This document shows, in pieces, positions 5,965-6,320 of a DNA stretch of 6,320 nt. Under the pieces are notes generated by a model. It had not been told where the DNA came from. It was given only the letters and a program-made list of their open reading frames with translations, and did no database searches. The first letter of the stretch is position 1. The number at the start of each line of letters is the position of its first letter. Source of the stretch: Pseudomonadota bacterium (GTDB lineage Bacteria; Pseudomonadota; Alphaproteobacteria; Rhizobiales; Rhizobiaceae); contig JAEXXS010000360.1 of assembly GCA_023451915.1 (NCBI GenBank), forward strand, positions 1-6,320, written 5' to 3'. The translations under genes were made by a program, and so were the position numbers.

Positions 5965-6320
5965 TCCGTGATTCCTGCGATGTCGGGGGTTTCCCAAGCC
6001 AGATGCTGCCCGCCATCAAGCGCAATCATCTGGCCGGTAATGGAACGATTCTCCCAGAAGTAGCGCACTGTACGGCCAAATTCCGGCAATTCTGGCGCAC
6101 GCTGCAGGGCCACTTTGCTGACTTGCCGTTCAAAATCGCCCGGGCGCTGTCGTTCGCTTGGCAAGGTCGGGCCCGGCGCAATCGCATTCACGCGAATGCG
6201 CGGCGCGAGCGCCTGCGCAAGGGTGCGGGTCGCATTCCAGAGCGCTGTCTTGGACAGTGTATAAGAGAAGAAGTTCGGATTGAGCTTCCAGACGCGCTGG
6301 TCGATCACATTGACGATCAA
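5961..6320 (-). CDS. SDR family oxidoreductase, PTR1/FolM-like, C-terminal fragment (cut by window edge)
   Basis: The last 119 residues of a short-chain dehydrogenase/reductase are visible; the N-terminal half with the NAD(P)-binding Gly motif lies beyond the right edge. The first codon seen (TTG) is an internal leucine, not a start. Family marks are the catalytic Tyr20-x3-Lys24 (YTLSK, fragment numbering), the [12 protein letters not shown] segment after it, and the C-terminal [16 protein letters not shown]. The classical catalytic serine, 13 residues before the Tyr, is replaced by Asp7 (NVIDQRVW). The same Asp-x12-Tyr-x3-Lys triad occurs in pteridine reductase PTR1, so reduction of dihydropterin or dihydrofolate with NADPH is a reasonable inference, not proof; substrate cannot be read from this half alone. 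The stop overlaps the uvrC start as ATGA, so the two genes are co-transcribed. Confidence 0.85.
   Translation of the reverse strand: MIVNVIDQRVWKLNPNFFSYTLSKTALWNATRTLAQALAPRIRVNAIAPGPTLPSERQRPGDFERQVSKVALQRAPELPEFGRTVRYFWENRSITGQMIALDGGQHLAWETPDIAGITE
5973..5976 (-). promoter_or_regulatory. Ribosome binding site of uvrC (decides start)
   Basis: AGGA on the minus strand, inside the last codons of the upstream SDR gene, is 8 bases before the ATG at 5964. Together with the ATGA stop/start overlap it supports this ATG over the in-frame ATG at 5997, and implies translational coupling of the SDR gene and uvrC. Confidence 0.6.

Noticed and set aside
5964..5997. Longer UvrC start at 5997 (709 residues)
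   Set aside because: It would overlap the SDR gene by 37 bases; the ATG at 5964 has AGGA at 8 bases and the classic ATGA overlap.
4981..6063. 360-codon plus-strand reading frame opposite uvrC
   Set aside because: Antisense to the UvrC nuclease domains; composition is typical of a complement frame and no domain is recognised.

Overview
The window reads as ordinary chromosomal core sequence from an alphaproteobacterium of the order Hyphomicrobiales (Rhizobiales), most likely Brucellaceae (Brucella/Ochrobactrum type). This rests on protein resemblance recalled from memory (Ndk, UvrC with a long acidic N-terminus, the uvrC-pgsA-moaD-moaE order, a YbaY+META membrane protein) and on moderately GC-rich coding sequence with short AT-rich gaps. 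No search was run. I see no mobile elements, CRISPR arrays, tRNA or rRNA genes, and no sign of recent transfer.

Layout, left to right. The 5' end of an ABC-F ATPase gene (minus, cut by the left edge) follows 50 bases downstream of a DinB-superfamily metal-binding protein gene (minus). A divergent gap of about 185 bases, with candidate promoters facing both ways, separates these from ndk (plus; nucleoside diphosphate kinase), which ends at a strong hairpin terminator usable from both sides. Converging on it is a gene for a membrane-anchored or exported two-domain protein (YbaY/YscW-like plus META/HslJ-like; minus). Then comes a 260-base AT-rich gap holding a perfect TTAA-N7-TTAA CtrA-type motif.

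The right two thirds is a five-gene block all on the minus strand, transcribed right to left: an SDR reductase (partial, cut by the right edge) overlapping uvrC by ATGA; uvrC (nucleotide excision repair nuclease); a 120-base gap with a weak candidate promoter; then pgsA (phosphatidylglycerophosphate synthase), moaD and moaE (the two subunits of molybdopterin synthase) packed with 4-base and 1-base gaps. The SDR fragment has Asp where classical SDRs have the catalytic Ser, giving the Asp-Tyr-Lys arrangement of pteridine reductases (PTR1-like), so it may act on reduced pterins.

Functionally these are housekeeping genes: nucleotide pool balance (ndk), DNA repair (uvrC), phospholipid synthesis (pgsA), molybdenum cofactor synthesis (moaD/moaE), and probably pterin/folate reduction (SDR). 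I found no convincing new multi-gene system. The points most worth checking are the PTR1-like triad next to uvrC, the UvrC extension and insert, the CtrA-type site upstream of the YbaY/META gene, and the pgsA-moaD-moaE arrangement. Several start codons were moved from the longest reading frame on the basis of overlaps and Shine-Dalgarno matches; reasons are in each entry.
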